DNA of 64,000 nt from Tipula vernalis (lineage: Eukaryota; Arthropoda; Insecta; Diptera; Tipulidae): positions 357,440,010 through 357,504,009 of the forward strand of contig OY282558.1 of NCBI GenBank assembly GCA_958295665.1, given 5' to 3'. The notes under the pieces are model-generated. The model made no database searches. It was not told the origin of the DNA and worked only from the letters and a program-made list of their open reading frames with translations. Every line of letters begins with the position of its first letter. Position 1 is the stretch's first letter. The translations under genes and the position numbers were made by a program. Positions 24,537 to 36,090 of the stretch are shown here, in pieces.

Positions 24537-26612
24537 AAATTTGGCCTATAATTAAGCCAATTTTAAAAAAATAATTTGCTATCAATAAAAATGAAGAATT
24601 TTTTTGCGGGTGAGCTTTCTATATGTCTCTATTGTAAGATTTCTCAAAAATGTCGCTAGGTGACGTTAGCTAGTTTTATCACAAAGTAAAATTTGTTAAT
24701 AATTTAAAACAGATTACGTTGACATGATGATATGTAAAAAATAATAGTTTTTTACATTTTTAACTGGTAAAATGTAAAAAATGTTTTTTTACATGAATAT
24801 GCCCAACTATGGCCAGGCTCATAAGTACTAAGAAGCAAAAATCGATTTTTATAAAAATTCTCTAAATTTATTTAATTCAATTTTATTAATTTCAGTAAAA
24901 ACTGAAATGACACACACACAAAAACACACACACATACAAACACAGAAACGTCCCATTTTTTATCATCATACATCGGGCTTAAGTTAAGTTTAACAGTGTG
25001 CTTGTATCATGATACCATTTTGGATTTTGGAATACGAGATTTTAAAATCACATTTTTACTCATTTCCCTCAGTAATCAAACAAATCCGGTGCATAATTCA
25101 ATTTGTTAAAGAAAGAAACTTGCATTTTGAAATGTTACAAATGAAACTGCATTTTTATTCGTTTAAAGTAACATCGTTACTAAATTGCCATTTCCTAAGA
25201 AATCCTTGATCCTTGATATATTGTAATAATGTAAGTAATTTTTCATCCACTTCGAAACGCATCATTAAATCACCTTTGCAGTATATTACATCCAGACTGC
25301 TACCAATAATGCATTTTCTTTTTACCTTCATCATTTAATATTGAGACTTTTCAAGTACGTACGTATTATATACAAAAGATAACAAAAAAACTATTGATTT
25401 TAGTAATGCACATAAAATATCAAAGGGTGGGAAAATAGCATCACCCAATTGAACTTTATACGCAACTTCACCAAATTGAATACAAGCATCATAAATTACA
25501 GATCGGGTTGGAATATTGTAAACAATTCAATGCATAGTGATGTATTTATAATAACTATGATTATTTCTATTAGTATACAGACATAGAACTGTTGTTTTAT
25601 TATCAATATTTCTTTTTAGAATAATACCATATATCACATTTAACCGACAATAATCAAACAACATGTTTATTTATTGTATTATACAATACAGAGCACTTCA
25701 TCGTTCACCCGAGATAGTAAGTATGTACATTATATATATTTATTACATAGTGTACGTTGTTTTTTGTCAGTTTACGATTGTAGAAATTAATGTTGGGCGA
25801 TAAACCGTATACAACTCGTACAAACATACACCCACATAACGTGATAGTTTATATTTTTAATAGTTTATGGTAAATTTTGTTTGTTTTATATCATGTACAT
25901 ATAACAATATATCAAGCTGTATTATAATTGTAATGTACGTCTAATAGTCTATTAATTGTTTATTAATCTGATGTAAACCACATCAATTTCGATGAACATT
26001 GAATTAGACTTTTCCTTTGTATTTAGTTGTTCATATAGTTTTTCTGCAAAATCATTATGTGTACGCCATTCACGTTAGCGAACGAGTACATAATGAAATT
26101 GCTTTTCTATTTATCAATGTCATATTTCGATTATTATGTTCTTATACGTTACAATATTTAAAAATAAAAATAAAAATATTTTGTCTAGCATCATGCTATG
26201 ATTGTCTAGTCTAAAATAGCGTATCTGTGATAATGTTACTATTTAATATCGCATTAGCTAGGGGTAGCTAACACATATATGGAAGGATATTCAAAATTAT
26301 GTAATAGTTAGAGTAGAAAAGAGATGCACCACTCAATATTGTTTCTGAAAACATGTACCAACTTTTCTATTGTATTTAATAAAATATTACTAAATAGCAT
26401 TCGACGTGCCTTGTTAAAATGTGAACATTGTCAAGTGCTTCTGAATAGAAAAATGGTGGACCGTTTACAGCCATGACTATCGTAGTCTATTTTGAAATGC
26501 TGTTACTATGTGGAAACTATCAAATATGTCTAGTATATATCCAAGTGGTGACAACGGGCCACGTTTTCAAACATAGGCTAAACACTAAAAGCGAGTAGAA
26601 TACTCTTAAAAT
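24537..26612. other. Non-coding stretch with simple repeats
   Basis: Contains a short hairpin built on TTTTTTACATTTT / AAAATGTAAAAAA near 24749-24785 and a CA-rich tract at about 24910-24946. No gene recognised through 26.6 kb. Confidence 0.5.
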
Positions 26613-27620
26613 GACCCTGTTAAAGTTAGCCGAAAGTTTCCAGCCGAAAGTAGAAAGTCGATAATACTGATTATGTTATTAACATTCCAGCCGAAAATAA
26701 ACAATTTGGTGGTTGACAGCTAAAAGTAAATAGGATACATGGATTACAATAAAAACTTTTGTAAATAGTCTTACATGGAAAACTTTGTTTAACTTAGTCG
26801 TGGAAAATATCGTAAAATCAGAAGAATCCACAAAATTGGAATAAAATTAACCTCCAGAGTGAATGTCTGAAGTTGAATCGTTTTTATGTGATTTGTCAAT
26901 AGCTATCGCGGGAAAAAAAATTCTGTTCAAGTTTCCCGTGGGAATTCGCGGAAAATTCGATTTTCTAAAAATCAATAGAAAATTTATATAAAATCAGCCT
27001 CTAGAGTGTTATGTCTGGAGATGGATTGCATTGATGTGACTTGTCAATAGCTATCGCGAGAAAAATATTCAGTTCAAGTTTCCCGTGCATTCGCGGAAAA
27101 TTTGATTTTCAAAAATCATTAGAAAACTTGCATAAAATCAGCCTCTAGATTGTTAAGTCTGGAGATACTATGCATTGATGTGACTTGTCAATAGGTATCA
27201 CAGGAAAAACATTTAGTTCATATTTTCTGTGGGAAATCTTGGAAAATCGATTTTCCAAAAATCATTGGAAAATTTTTATAAAATCAGCCTCTGAATTTTT
27301 TGTCCTGCGATTGCTATTGACAAGTCACATCAATGCATACCATCTTCAGACTTAACACTCTAATGGTTGATTTTATTCCAATTTTATGGATTCTTCTAAT
27401 TTTCCAATGTTTTCCACGACTAGGTTAAACAAAATATTCCGCGTAAGGCTACTTACAAAAGTTTTTAAGACTATTTACTTGCGGCTGATAGCTACCAAAT
27501 TTCTTATTTTCGGCTGGAATGTTAATATCATAATCTGCATTTTCGACTTTTTCTGCACTTTCGGCTGGACTAACACAATCTGCGTTATCGATTTTTAACT
27601 TTCGGCTAACTTTAACGGTA
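26613..27620. mobile_element. Foldback element with internal tandem repeats
   Basis: The left arm opens with GTTAAAGTTAGCCGAAAG, and the right arm closes with its inverse CTTTCGGCTAACTTTAAC. The arms stay complementary for roughly 250 bp, through ATTAACATTCCAGCCGAAAA and AATCCA(T/C)AAAATTGGAATAA. The centre holds about three tandem copies of a roughly 143 bp unit (AATCAGCCTCTAGA-TGTTA-GTCTGGAG ... GCGGAAAATT), starting near 26850, 26990 and 27133, with a partial one at 27285. The right arm has an extra AGCCGAAAGT subrepeat. No ORF. Confidence 0.85.
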
Positions 27621-27853
27621 TCTAAAAATGTGCAATAAACCAAACGGATATACAACTGATTCTTAGGAAAATATAATTTCCTCGGAGGTTTGTGTTACAT
27701 ATCCAAGGGGAGACAAGCCATTGCCATATACTGTAATTATGACTGTCAATCCCAAAACAAATTTACTTAAGGTTTCCATTAAGGAACGAGAACATTAGGA
27801 AAAATAAATTAAGATAAGCAGCAGGTTGTGAAACACGATCTATAATTGTAAAA

Positions 27854-28130
27854 CTACATATCGTCATCCCAGTATTTAAGTGATACTCGTACATACACAT
27901 TTTAGTAATCTTGGAGTTAGATCTACGATCTTACGTAAAACTGTAGACTCGGTCAGCAAATTAGATTCCAGAATCATTATTATAACAAGTTGTCATCCCA
28001 GTGTTTATATGATACGAATGGATTTTAATAAAAATAGGGTTAGGACCGTCACAATACAAAATGGCAGACCTAACTCCAAACAGATTAAAATGCGTTTGTA
28101 ACACTTAAATACTAAGGTGACGATATAGAT
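27854..28130. mobile_element. MITE-like inverted-repeat element
   Basis: The 27854-27882 end (CATATCGTCATCCCAGTATT then TAAGTG) is mirrored at 28102-28130 with few mismatches. A second inner pair (TTGGAGTTAGxTCT) also mirrors. The TCATCCCAGT end sequence recurs as a direct repeat near 27990. About 277 bp, non-coding. Confidence 0.7.
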
Positions 28131-28782
28131 GTTGCTTAATCTGAATAGCAGTATTACTTTTATTCAAATTAAAATGCTATAATTTATTTAAAATAGATCA
28201 TTTTTTCCAAAAGAGGCAGCACGATCAAAGAAAAAGGTACAATGCGTTTGCCACTAGATGTCACTACACAATCAACAAAATATTACTGACGTTTTTCAAA
28301 ATAGGACAGCAATGAACAATAATAAAACTGGGGAGATTGCTAAGTAGACGTATTGTTTTCATTCATTGTTGTTGTTGTTGTTCTTTGACGAAGTGTTTAA
28401 TGCCTTCGTTATAAATTTTGGTGTATCATTTTTGATGAATAATTTTCTTAATTTCGATTAATTTCATTTTCGAATATTTTGGTACAAACATTTTGGTTTT
28501 GTGATTTTATTGGAACTAAATGTGTAAATATACGATTTTGTATATAGTGTTTAGTTTATTTTGAGTGTGTAAATATTGTAATAAGTGTAGATAGTTATAC
28601 CATTTTATATAATATTAACGGAATTTTGGAGTTTGAAAACAAATTTATTAAAATAGTAACATTATTGTAGCGTCGACCGACTTTAATAATTTTCTTCGAA
28701 AATATAAAAATGGAATGTAACGGCAAACTATGTAACGTCTATATTATTTTCAATAATACACCGAAATAAATAACATTTTAAT

Positions 28783-29343
28783 TTGATTAACTTTATACAT
28801 GACATTAAAAAGGCATTAAAAGCAAGAGGAGCGAAGACAACTGGCACAAAACCATTATTACAAAAACAATGGAAAAGCAAACATTTACACCGAAAACTGT
28901 ACCGTATGCCAAATTTACAATCTTTGGAAAATATTTCTTTACCAACAGAAATAAATTATATTGAAATAAATAAATATAGAAGAAACGAGATCAAGCTCGA
29001 TTTAGACAGTATCACCGAATGGTTCGAAAAATACAAAGCGGGCAGCAGAGGACGTACTATGGCTCTAAACGACTTTATTATTTGCTTAAAAGCCTCAATT
29101 TCCAAAGTGCCTAGTATTATTATTTTGAAATGTAAATGCAAAGTCGAACTGAAAAAATCTGTAGTATATAATTCGCATATTGAAATCAAAAGCAACACGA
29201 TTTGTAAGGCGAGTGTCGACTGTGTTGCTGGAGGAGGACAAAAGAAATTTTGTTTGAGGCACTTATTTAAAGTATATTTCGCCAACCTCAAAAATGCAAT
29301 CATGGCATCGCCCAAGAAAATCTGCAGCTCATCAACCGGATAG
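28783..29343 (+). CDS. SAP-like plus SWIM zinc finger protein of transposon
   Basis: About 186-codon open frame, first codon TTG, so the true start is uncertain; an ATG at 28710 opens only a 19-codon frame. Residues about 4-30 (FIHDIKKALKARGAKTTGTK) resemble a SAP-type DNA-binding helix pair. Residues about 137-180 (CKASVDCVAGGGQKKFCLRH) fit a SWIM zinc finger, CxCx(n)CxH, though spacing is imperfect: the first Cys pair reads CKASVDC. In related transposon proteins this N-terminal part precedes a YqaJ nuclease, whose remnants follow downstream at 29.66-30.0 kb in other frames. The frame itself has no stop and is the least damaged transposon ORF outside the right-edge LINE. It is probably not translated to a functional protein. 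Confidence 0.55.
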   Translation: MINFIHDIKKALKARGAKTTGTKPLLQKQWKSKHLHRKLYRMPNLQSLENISLPTEINYIEINKYRRNEIKLDLDSITEWFEKYKAGSRGRTMALNDFIICLKASISKVPSIIILKCKCKVELKKSVVYNSHIEIKSNTICKASVDCVAGGGQKKFCLRHLFKVYFANLKNAIMASPKKICSSSTG

Positions 29344-29639
29344 TAGTTTTGATGATTTTATGGGTTACAACAAAAAAAATATTTCTTCAAGTGATTCGAA
29401 ATGATCGCATAATTAATATGCATAATAATAATAGATTGGTGTACCACACTTATTCTTGTGAAATGGAATGTAATTTTATTTGCAAAATTAGCTCCTTAAG
29501 GTTATCAGAAATAATTAAATTATGAGCCGAATAACGATTTCCTTTGTCGGTGAAATATGTATATAAAACCGTCAAATCAGGCAAAAACTCAATAAAAAAT
29601 TGCGATAGGATAATAAATCCAGTAAATCTTAATGTACAA

Positions 29640-30030
29640 GCCGTCGTCCACGGAAAAAAATTGTGAATTTAAATATTAGAAACTGTGGGCCATTTATTGA
29701 CCCCGTAAAAAATTATTTAGGTGCGTCACCTGACAGAATTCGTGCCAATAAAAAATTATTATAGAAATAAAGTGTGTTTGCACTGCCACCGATTCTTTGC
29801 AGCTTTCCTATATTAAAAATCAAAAATTGTCGCGAGCTCGTAATAATTTTTATCAAATACAAATGCGAATGCACATGAATGACGCAAAGTAACATGTGTC
29901 ATTCTATAGTATATAACTCAACTGTTGAATTTTTGCATATAGAAACCATTTTTTACAATGGTAGTGTTGTTAACGAATGCTTAGCTATAGCGTCGGCTAT
30001 TATTACAGGAACATATTTTGTAAAGAAATT
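29640..30030 (+). pseudogene. YqaJ-type nuclease domain remnant
   Basis: About 29687-29750 encodes CGPFIDPVKNYLGASPDRIR, the LGASPD nuclease motif of YqaJ-family (lambda-exonuclease-like) proteins. After a stop, about 29786-29960 reads LSYIKNQKLSRARNNFYQIQ and then, one frame over, HFIVYNSTVEFLHIE. These correspond to the YYxQxQ..L..T....C.F.VY....LHIE helix-strand part of the same fold. It is the C-terminal half of the gene begun at 28.78 kb. Several frame breaks and a lost middle make it non-functional. Confidence 0.65.
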
Positions 30031-30421
30031 ATTAAACGAAAGAGGCGGGTTCAAGTTTGGGTTTATATTTAATTTATTTGGTTTTATAATAATTAGAAAT
30101 ATATTTATTAATATTATTCTAATGTATGAACAGAGACTTGATTTAAATAAAAAACTCAAAGTTAATTTGATTTGTCATTGTGTTACATTTTATTTTAATT
30201 TTTGTTAAACATGTGATAAAGAATTACGAGCTTTATAGAATTATTTAATTGAACTTATTTTAGTTATTCGTTAATTCGGTTTACTTAAGTTTCCATTAAA
30301 GTAAGTGATATGTCCCAATTTAATACATAATATTATAAAATGCTTAGTTTAAACAATAATAAAAATAATTTATATAGAAATCTTCATATTATATTATACA
30401 AAAATAAAAGTTTTTTTATTT

Positions 30422-30900
30422 TTAAACTACCCGCGTTTTAAAATAGCAAAGCACATTTGCATTAAAAACAGTTTCGTTAATAATTGGCCAAAGAGATGAG
30501 GGTATTTTAGAGGAGAGTATTTTTTTCTTTTTAGTTAAATTAATAACTCTCTCTAAATGTAGCCTTCTATTGGCTAAGATTCTTGTTTCTAATATTTCTT
30601 CGGGTTCAAATTGCAGCGCTGTTTTGAAAGGTTGTACGTTAAGAGCAACATTTTTGGTTTCCAATAGATCAGATATGATGAATCCTCTATCAGCCAAAAA
30701 ATAATATCTCCTGAGTTGAGATGATCTAGAAAGCAACTATCTTCAATTATAAATCTGTCAGAATTAGAACCACCGTATACCGGTGGAGCAGAATATCAAA
30801 AGGCCTTTCTCATCGATTGCAACAAGGTATTTAAACGTATTATGATTTTTGTAGTTCGAAAATAGTTCCTGATTAGCGTTCGGGTCCAATGAAGAAGCAT
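30422..30900 (-). pseudogene. DDE_Tnp_4 transposase remnant
   Basis: On the minus strand, LFSNYKNHNTFKYLVAIDEK is followed after a shift by GGSNSDRFIIED and then LADRGFIISDLLE. Further on come PFKTALQFEPEEILETRILA and HLERVINLTKKKKIL. This is the DDE_Tnp_4 (HARBI/IS5-like) order: YKxHNTxK, GGxxSD, LADRGF, then the ETRxIAxxRIHVER helix with the catalytic Glu. The first catalytic Asp box is degraded. At least one frameshift lies near 30737-30775. Its upstream half (toward 31.56 kb) is shattered. Confidence 0.8.
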
Positions 30901-31367
30901 ATATAGCTTTTGTCCAGTATTGATATATTTTTTAGACCACTAATTGGCTTAAATTCTCCACTAAAATGTTCAAAGGAATTTTGCGATATGTTGCCGTTTG
31001 TGTATAGTTGTCCCCTTTTTAAATCGTTAAGTGTTCCACATCCGATTTCCCTTCTATAGATGTATCAGATGATGATGTATCTGATGACGATTTAACTGGT
31101 TGAGGTATCTGAAATAAATTGAATAAAATATATGAACATTTAAATTGCTTATTTAAAGCATTGAGCTTGTAAAATACCTTGATTTCTATCGGCGCAATAT
31201 CAACTCTACTTCCGGCTGGACTATCTAACGAGTTAATCTAAAACTAACCAAATATCCTATTAAGTAAATTATGCATGACAAATTGATATTAATCAATATT
31301 ATTCGATCAATGGTAAGGCACCTCATTTTTTGTTAGTAGTGTCGGTGTCTTACTTCCCAAACGAGTC

Positions 31368-31562
31368 TTAAGTTTTGCCCTTCGGTTGCACCTCATTGGT
31401 AAATTTTTTGAAGGAACAAAATTTTTCCTTAATAAATTTGTGTGACCTACGTAAAGAAAAACTGTCATTAGAACTTAAATTACAATTATTATTTAAAATT
31501 GAAATGCTTGAATAATTTTCAAAAATACTACTGCACTGATTAACGGAACAATACGTAGGCAT
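31368..31562 (-). pseudogene. Possible THAP-type N-terminus of the transposase
   Basis: A 65-codon minus-strand frame begins MPTYCSVNQCSS, like the first Cys pair of a THAP zinc-binding domain (MPxxCxxxxC). The rest has no clear C2CH completion. Position fits the 5' end of the minus-strand transposase gene, since related transposases carry an N-terminal THAP domain. The tail FTNEVQPKGK is unassigned. Confidence 0.35.
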
Positions 31563-31994
31563 TTTCAAAAATGCGATTTAAAATATTAAATGTTGTATAT
31601 AAAAGCTTCCCAAAATCACATTAAGTGTCACGTATTAATTATAATCATTTTTATAACTCGAAAATATTTTTGTTTATGTTTACAAAATGCACACATAAAA
31701 ATGCCATACAATTCTTTACAGCAAATATTTAGTGACATCTAGTGGCATTATGTAAAAGTTGCTTATGCTTTCGGAGTATTCCGAAAGATGGTAGCTCTTG
31801 CGGTTTCGTCATTTCATTGATAAGAAAACGACGAGATTTCTCGACTTAAGTGCGGATCATTTCCGCAAAAAAAAACAAAAAATCAGTATTCTATTGACGA
31901 TTGTAAAAGTAGAGAAAGCGCCTCTCGAGGAAAAAAGTTCAAATGAGGCAACTGCTAAAATGACATTTCTCATAAATGCGACGAAAGGAAATTT

Positions 31995-32118
31995 TGCAAT
32001 CCGGTAGTTAAAAATTGTTTTTATAATCCAAAATATGAATTATTTACAATTATTAGCAATCTGGTAAGTAAAAATTGTGTTTACAGTTCAAAATTGGAAT
32101 TCTTTACAAAAATTTCGA
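31995..32118 (+). repeat. Two-copy tandem duplication, about 62 bp unit
   Basis: GCAATCCGGTAGTTAAAAAT... and GCAATCTGGTAAGTAAAAAT... are adjacent direct copies, diverged but alignable through GAATT(A/C)TTTACAA. The surrounding 31748-32620 has no recognised gene. Confidence 0.6.
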
Positions 32119-32620
32119 ACGTCAAATTAGCAGCTACCTCAGTTTAAAAATTTTCCACTAGGTGGAATCTGTGATGCTCCAATCGTCAATAGGTGCAGAG
32201 AAATCTTAAAATTAAAAATATTTTCCTTTGTTATAACATTTCTATTCATAGGATACCATCATATTCCCTAAAACAAAAATCCCCCAAAAACCCTAAAGAA
32301 GCGTAATTTGTTAAACTTTTTAAAAATGTTCCATTTTCTATGACTGTTGGAATTTCAAAGCGAATTAAAATGATATTTAAAAATCTTAATTTTTTGATAT
32401 TTTTAGTTTGTTTGAGATTTTTTTATTTTGGATAACGATGCCAACCCATTTTTAAAGTATAAATATAAGTACAAGCAAATGAAAAATATCAGAAACCCAT
32501 TGTGAAGGCATTATAGGATCAGTACAAAATATGTCGAAATCGATGTTTATGTCTAAATTTAATTCGAGTTACCTCAGAAAAAACTTTTCAATGTTTATAT
32601 TTTTCTAAAAAGCTTATTAA

Positions 32621-33450
32621 CCCTCGGTCACTAGCGCCTAGGTGAAATTGACCACAAGCACGAAATATATAAAAAACACAATAAACATGAAATTTGATTT
32701 ACTTTAAATTTTATGTAATCTTACCTCAATAATTGCTTATCATGTTGAAATACTATTTAGTTAGTTATATTGTCACCCGAAGTGTCTGGGTGGTTTTTAC
32801 CAATTTTTTACGAAAATATGGTTGACGTCGTCTAAACTCGTTTGGTACGACTCGAGGTATATATATATAAGCTTGCACCTATTTGCGATACACATGAAAT
32901 CTTCAATCAGAACTGTCTACAAAATTACAATATGAGATATGAGTTAGAAGGTTTCTTGCGTAAGCGTGCCAAAAGTGACATTAAAATTTTTTATGTTGTA
33001 GATTCGGTATAATTTTATTCTCTAGATTGTGTATTGTGAGAAACAGCCACCAGGAAAATTTAATTTGTGTAATAAACCTGACCAAACAGTGTAACGATTA
33101 ACAAAGCATTTACAAAATGTAGGTCGAAACCTTACTGTGGATAACTAGTTTATAAGTAATTATTTGTCTCAAGAGCTTCTTCAGGATAAGACAATGATAG
33201 TGAGAACGATAAGAAAAAATAAAAGAATTCTACCATCATCATTTTCTTTTACGGAAAACCGAGAAATTAATTGAACCATTTTAGGTTACCAAAAATAGAT
33301 CACCCTACCTACTATCGTATGTTTAAAAAAAAAATTGTATGTCAACTATGCATCTGACTTTTGAAATAGCGGAAATGGCTAATTGGTTACCAGAGATCAT
33401 ATCCGACTATAACATGACGAAGGGAAGAGTGTGGAGTTACCACAGAGGAA
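32621..33450 (+). pseudogene. piggyBac-like element remnant, 5' end and transposase pieces
   Basis: TTAA at 32617-32620 is followed by CCCTCGGTCACTAGCGCCTA, closely resembling the start of the other piggyBac copy (CCCTGCGATACTAACC at 47356). About 33118-33240 encodes GRNLTVDN (stop) FISNYLSQELLQDK and VRTIRKNKRILPSSF, the transposase segment with the second catalytic Asp (NLTVDN). About 33375-33440 encodes PEIISDYNMTKGRV, the third-Asp region, where the usual GGVD is lost. The first-Asp region and 3' TIR were not found. Confidence 0.7.
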
Positions 33451-33889
33451 TTTTAATTTTATTTTATGAGAAAAAGTCTACAAATTTGTCTTGACATAAT
33501 ACATATAAATAATAATAATATTTAAAATTAAACAAACTTAATTAAAAAAACAATAAAAATTAGAATAAAGAAGAAATAAATTGAAATAAAAATACTTTCA
33601 GGTCGGAGCATAATGTTGCTTCAACCTACGGTTCAAAGCTATTTTTGCTTAAATAAAAATCGAAGAGATTGTCAATTCTAATAAAACACTCAGGCATCAT
33701 ATTTACTGATTCATGAAGGAACTCCTGATTTCTTAAATTTCTACCCGGCGCCATTATTTTAATTGATTCCAGTATAGATGGTGTATCGATTTGATCTAGT
33801 AAACACAATATCATTCAAATAAGGTACTTCAAAGCCGCTATGCACATTACACTGGAGAAGCAATAACAATCATTATACTGAACCAATGG

Positions 33890-34200
33890 TAGATGGCAGA
33901 ATATCCGACAGCGTATTCAGGGATTTTTCGTAAGCGATGGCATCAAGACGATCTCACTACAGCAACGGTTCAAATAAAATTTTAAAACTGAACAATTCGT
34001 AGTCGATGACGCCGTTCTCAAAAAGAGAATAATTTATTTCCAAGTCAATGAGTACTTAGCAAAGTAACAAATGTCCATCCGGAAAGTGAAGGCACCATGC
34101 GGGTAGTTATACTGATAGCATCAAAGAGCGAAGTGAAACAACCAGTTAACAAGATAATAAAGTTTCCTATTAAGCAACAATATTCCTTAAGGTATGTGAT
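33890..34200 (+). pseudogene. BEL/Pao integrase C-terminal remnant
   Basis: The plus strand reads RWQNIRQRIQGFFVSDGI and SLQQRFK, then NVHPESEGTMRVVILIASKS and VKQPVNKI. This matches the BEL/Pao post-integrase tail (RWQ...Q.FW..W...YL..LQQR.KW; G.VRVV.V.T..G...R.V.K). It is a short orphan fragment with frame breaks, not part of the minus-strand BEL element at 36-41 kb. 33450-33890 shows nothing recognisable. Confidence 0.5.
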
Positions 34201-36085
34201 AACATGTTGATAAGAAATAAATTAACTAAATGCACTCGTAGCACATGTAAAACTAATAAACTGCTGTATGAACCGCTCTCACTAATTATACCCCAAACTA
34301 CACTTAAACTATAGTTCCGCAACCTTTTCATAAGCAATTCTTTTTAAGTAACACTGATTTATGTATATCTACAAAGTATGCATAAATTAATATTCGACCA
34401 AAACAAAATCAATCCGAAGCCATAGTTATACTTGGCTTGCTTACCAATACTCTTATGATCCTCAACACAGCGTTAAACACCACTTTAATTTCCAAACCCG
34501 GAAATACGGTCTTACGATCTAAACCATTTATTAATCTTGCAGTAATATTTCATGTGGGTCATAGTTCAAATCGTTTGACATCATGTTGTTCCCATGTATA
34601 TAGTACATGTTTACATATAATGGAATGTCACAGTTTGTTTGTTAGGCGCAGTCAACTGTACATACCTGTAATAAACAACAAAAATACAAATAAATTCCAT
34701 GTTTATCTCAGATTTACAAAAACAATGAAATGTACCAAATAAAATTGAAATTAAGTACTCGTATAACATGTAAGTAGTGAATCGAACGCATACGTGTGTA
34801 AGAGACTATATAAAAGAAGAAGAAAATGAGTAAAAAACTTGTTTACGATGTCGGTTGTGAAGGTCGCGGATACAAAATAATATGCAGATGAAATAATAAA
34901 AATTTAATTCTCAATTGAAAGTGAACTTGTTATGATAAATTTATTGTGAGCGTATGTACATATGCGTCTTTGTATATTATGTTCACTTTGCCAAACAGAT
35001 GATATTTTTGTAAAACGAGTAGTCGTTGGGTGGGTATAAATGAATTGGCTTCTTTTCACTTTTATTCATATTTAATTTATTAGATGCATTTAAATTTTTT
35101 TTTTTGTAATTGAAATAAAATAAATGAGTTGACCTTTTCAGATTCTTGTAATCATTATGCATTTATTACTCATTTATACATTTGTTGCTGTATCATGCAT
35201 GCATTACACAAAGAGGTTGGGCGCTCTATACATTTACATGCATAACATTCTTGAGTAATCAAAATTTTTAATTTTATTATTTCATTAGGAAATTCAACTT
35301 GATGTTCTATCAAACTATTTCCTGTCATATTTAATCAGACATTGACTTTGAAATATTTAAAGCACTAACACAAAACTATTTGAAAAGTACCATACATCAT
35401 GTGGGATTTATATATGTTGAAATATTTTGTTATTATTTATGATTATTTTATTCATAATTTTTGATTCTAGAACAATTTTTTTAGTGTTTTTATTTATACG
35501 AGTTATACGATTACCATAAAAAGACACATTGGTGTCACAGGCGTGTTAATGTTAGATAATTTTTTATTTTCTTGTCAAGTTGTTATATCTACAACCTATA
35601 CGTACTACGAGTATGTACAAAAAAAATTGTGTATCTCTTCATTTCCCATTCACAACACAAGTGTGAACGATCGGCGACGGTCTCAGTACGGTTAAAGAAA
35701 ATTAATTAAATCTTATTTTTATTTTTTTATTGATATTTTGTATAATATGGTTGTTTTTGGAGAGGTGACTAAGCGTAAATTAACGGTTAAGTGTTAATTA
35801 TTTTTATGAGGTTTATTTAAATGAGAGCTTTTAAAAGATTATGCAAAATGATTTTGATGATAGGTTGACGTTTTGATTACGTATGGAGAGGAATGCGGAA
35901 GCACATTGGTTGATATAATTAAAATCATTTTTGCGTGGACATTTAATCAAGTGTGAAGTGTATATTGGTCGCCAGAATATATCTGGATGGACGTCTCGAT
36001 AACAAATAGAGTAAGATTTTTGTAATTTTTCGCTCAGGTTAGGAACAACTTTTTAAATAAGTTCAAAGGGCAACTGCAGTTATTT
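34201..36085. other. Non-coding stretch
   Basis: AT-rich with no recognised gene or repeat; the frame at 34437-34742 has no known domain. It is continuous with 41260 onward once the BEL insertion is removed (pre-insertion site ...ttGTAGGttattacgg). Confidence 0.45.
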
Positions 36086-36090
36086 GTAGG

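Larger units (their letters stand above)
28249..31747. mobile_element. Two-gene DNA transposon, ISL2EU-like, degenerate
   Basis: An 18 bp perfect terminal inverted repeat, TGCCACTAGATGTCACTA (28249-28266), is mirrored at 31730-31747. Between the ends lie a plus-strand SWIM/YqaJ gene and a minus-strand DDE_Tnp_4 transposase gene, arranged tail to tail. A pairing of DDE_Tnp_4-type transposase with a YqaJ nuclease gene is what I recall for the ISL2EU superfamily, so that label is an inference from gene content. Both genes are damaged. The target duplication is not clear (2 bp at most). Confidence 0.7.

Noticed and set aside
28249..28266. CCACTAGATGTCAC as an insulator (CTCF-like) site
   Set aside because: Resemblance is partial, and the exact inverse copy at 31730-31747 with transposon genes between explains it better as a terminal repeat.
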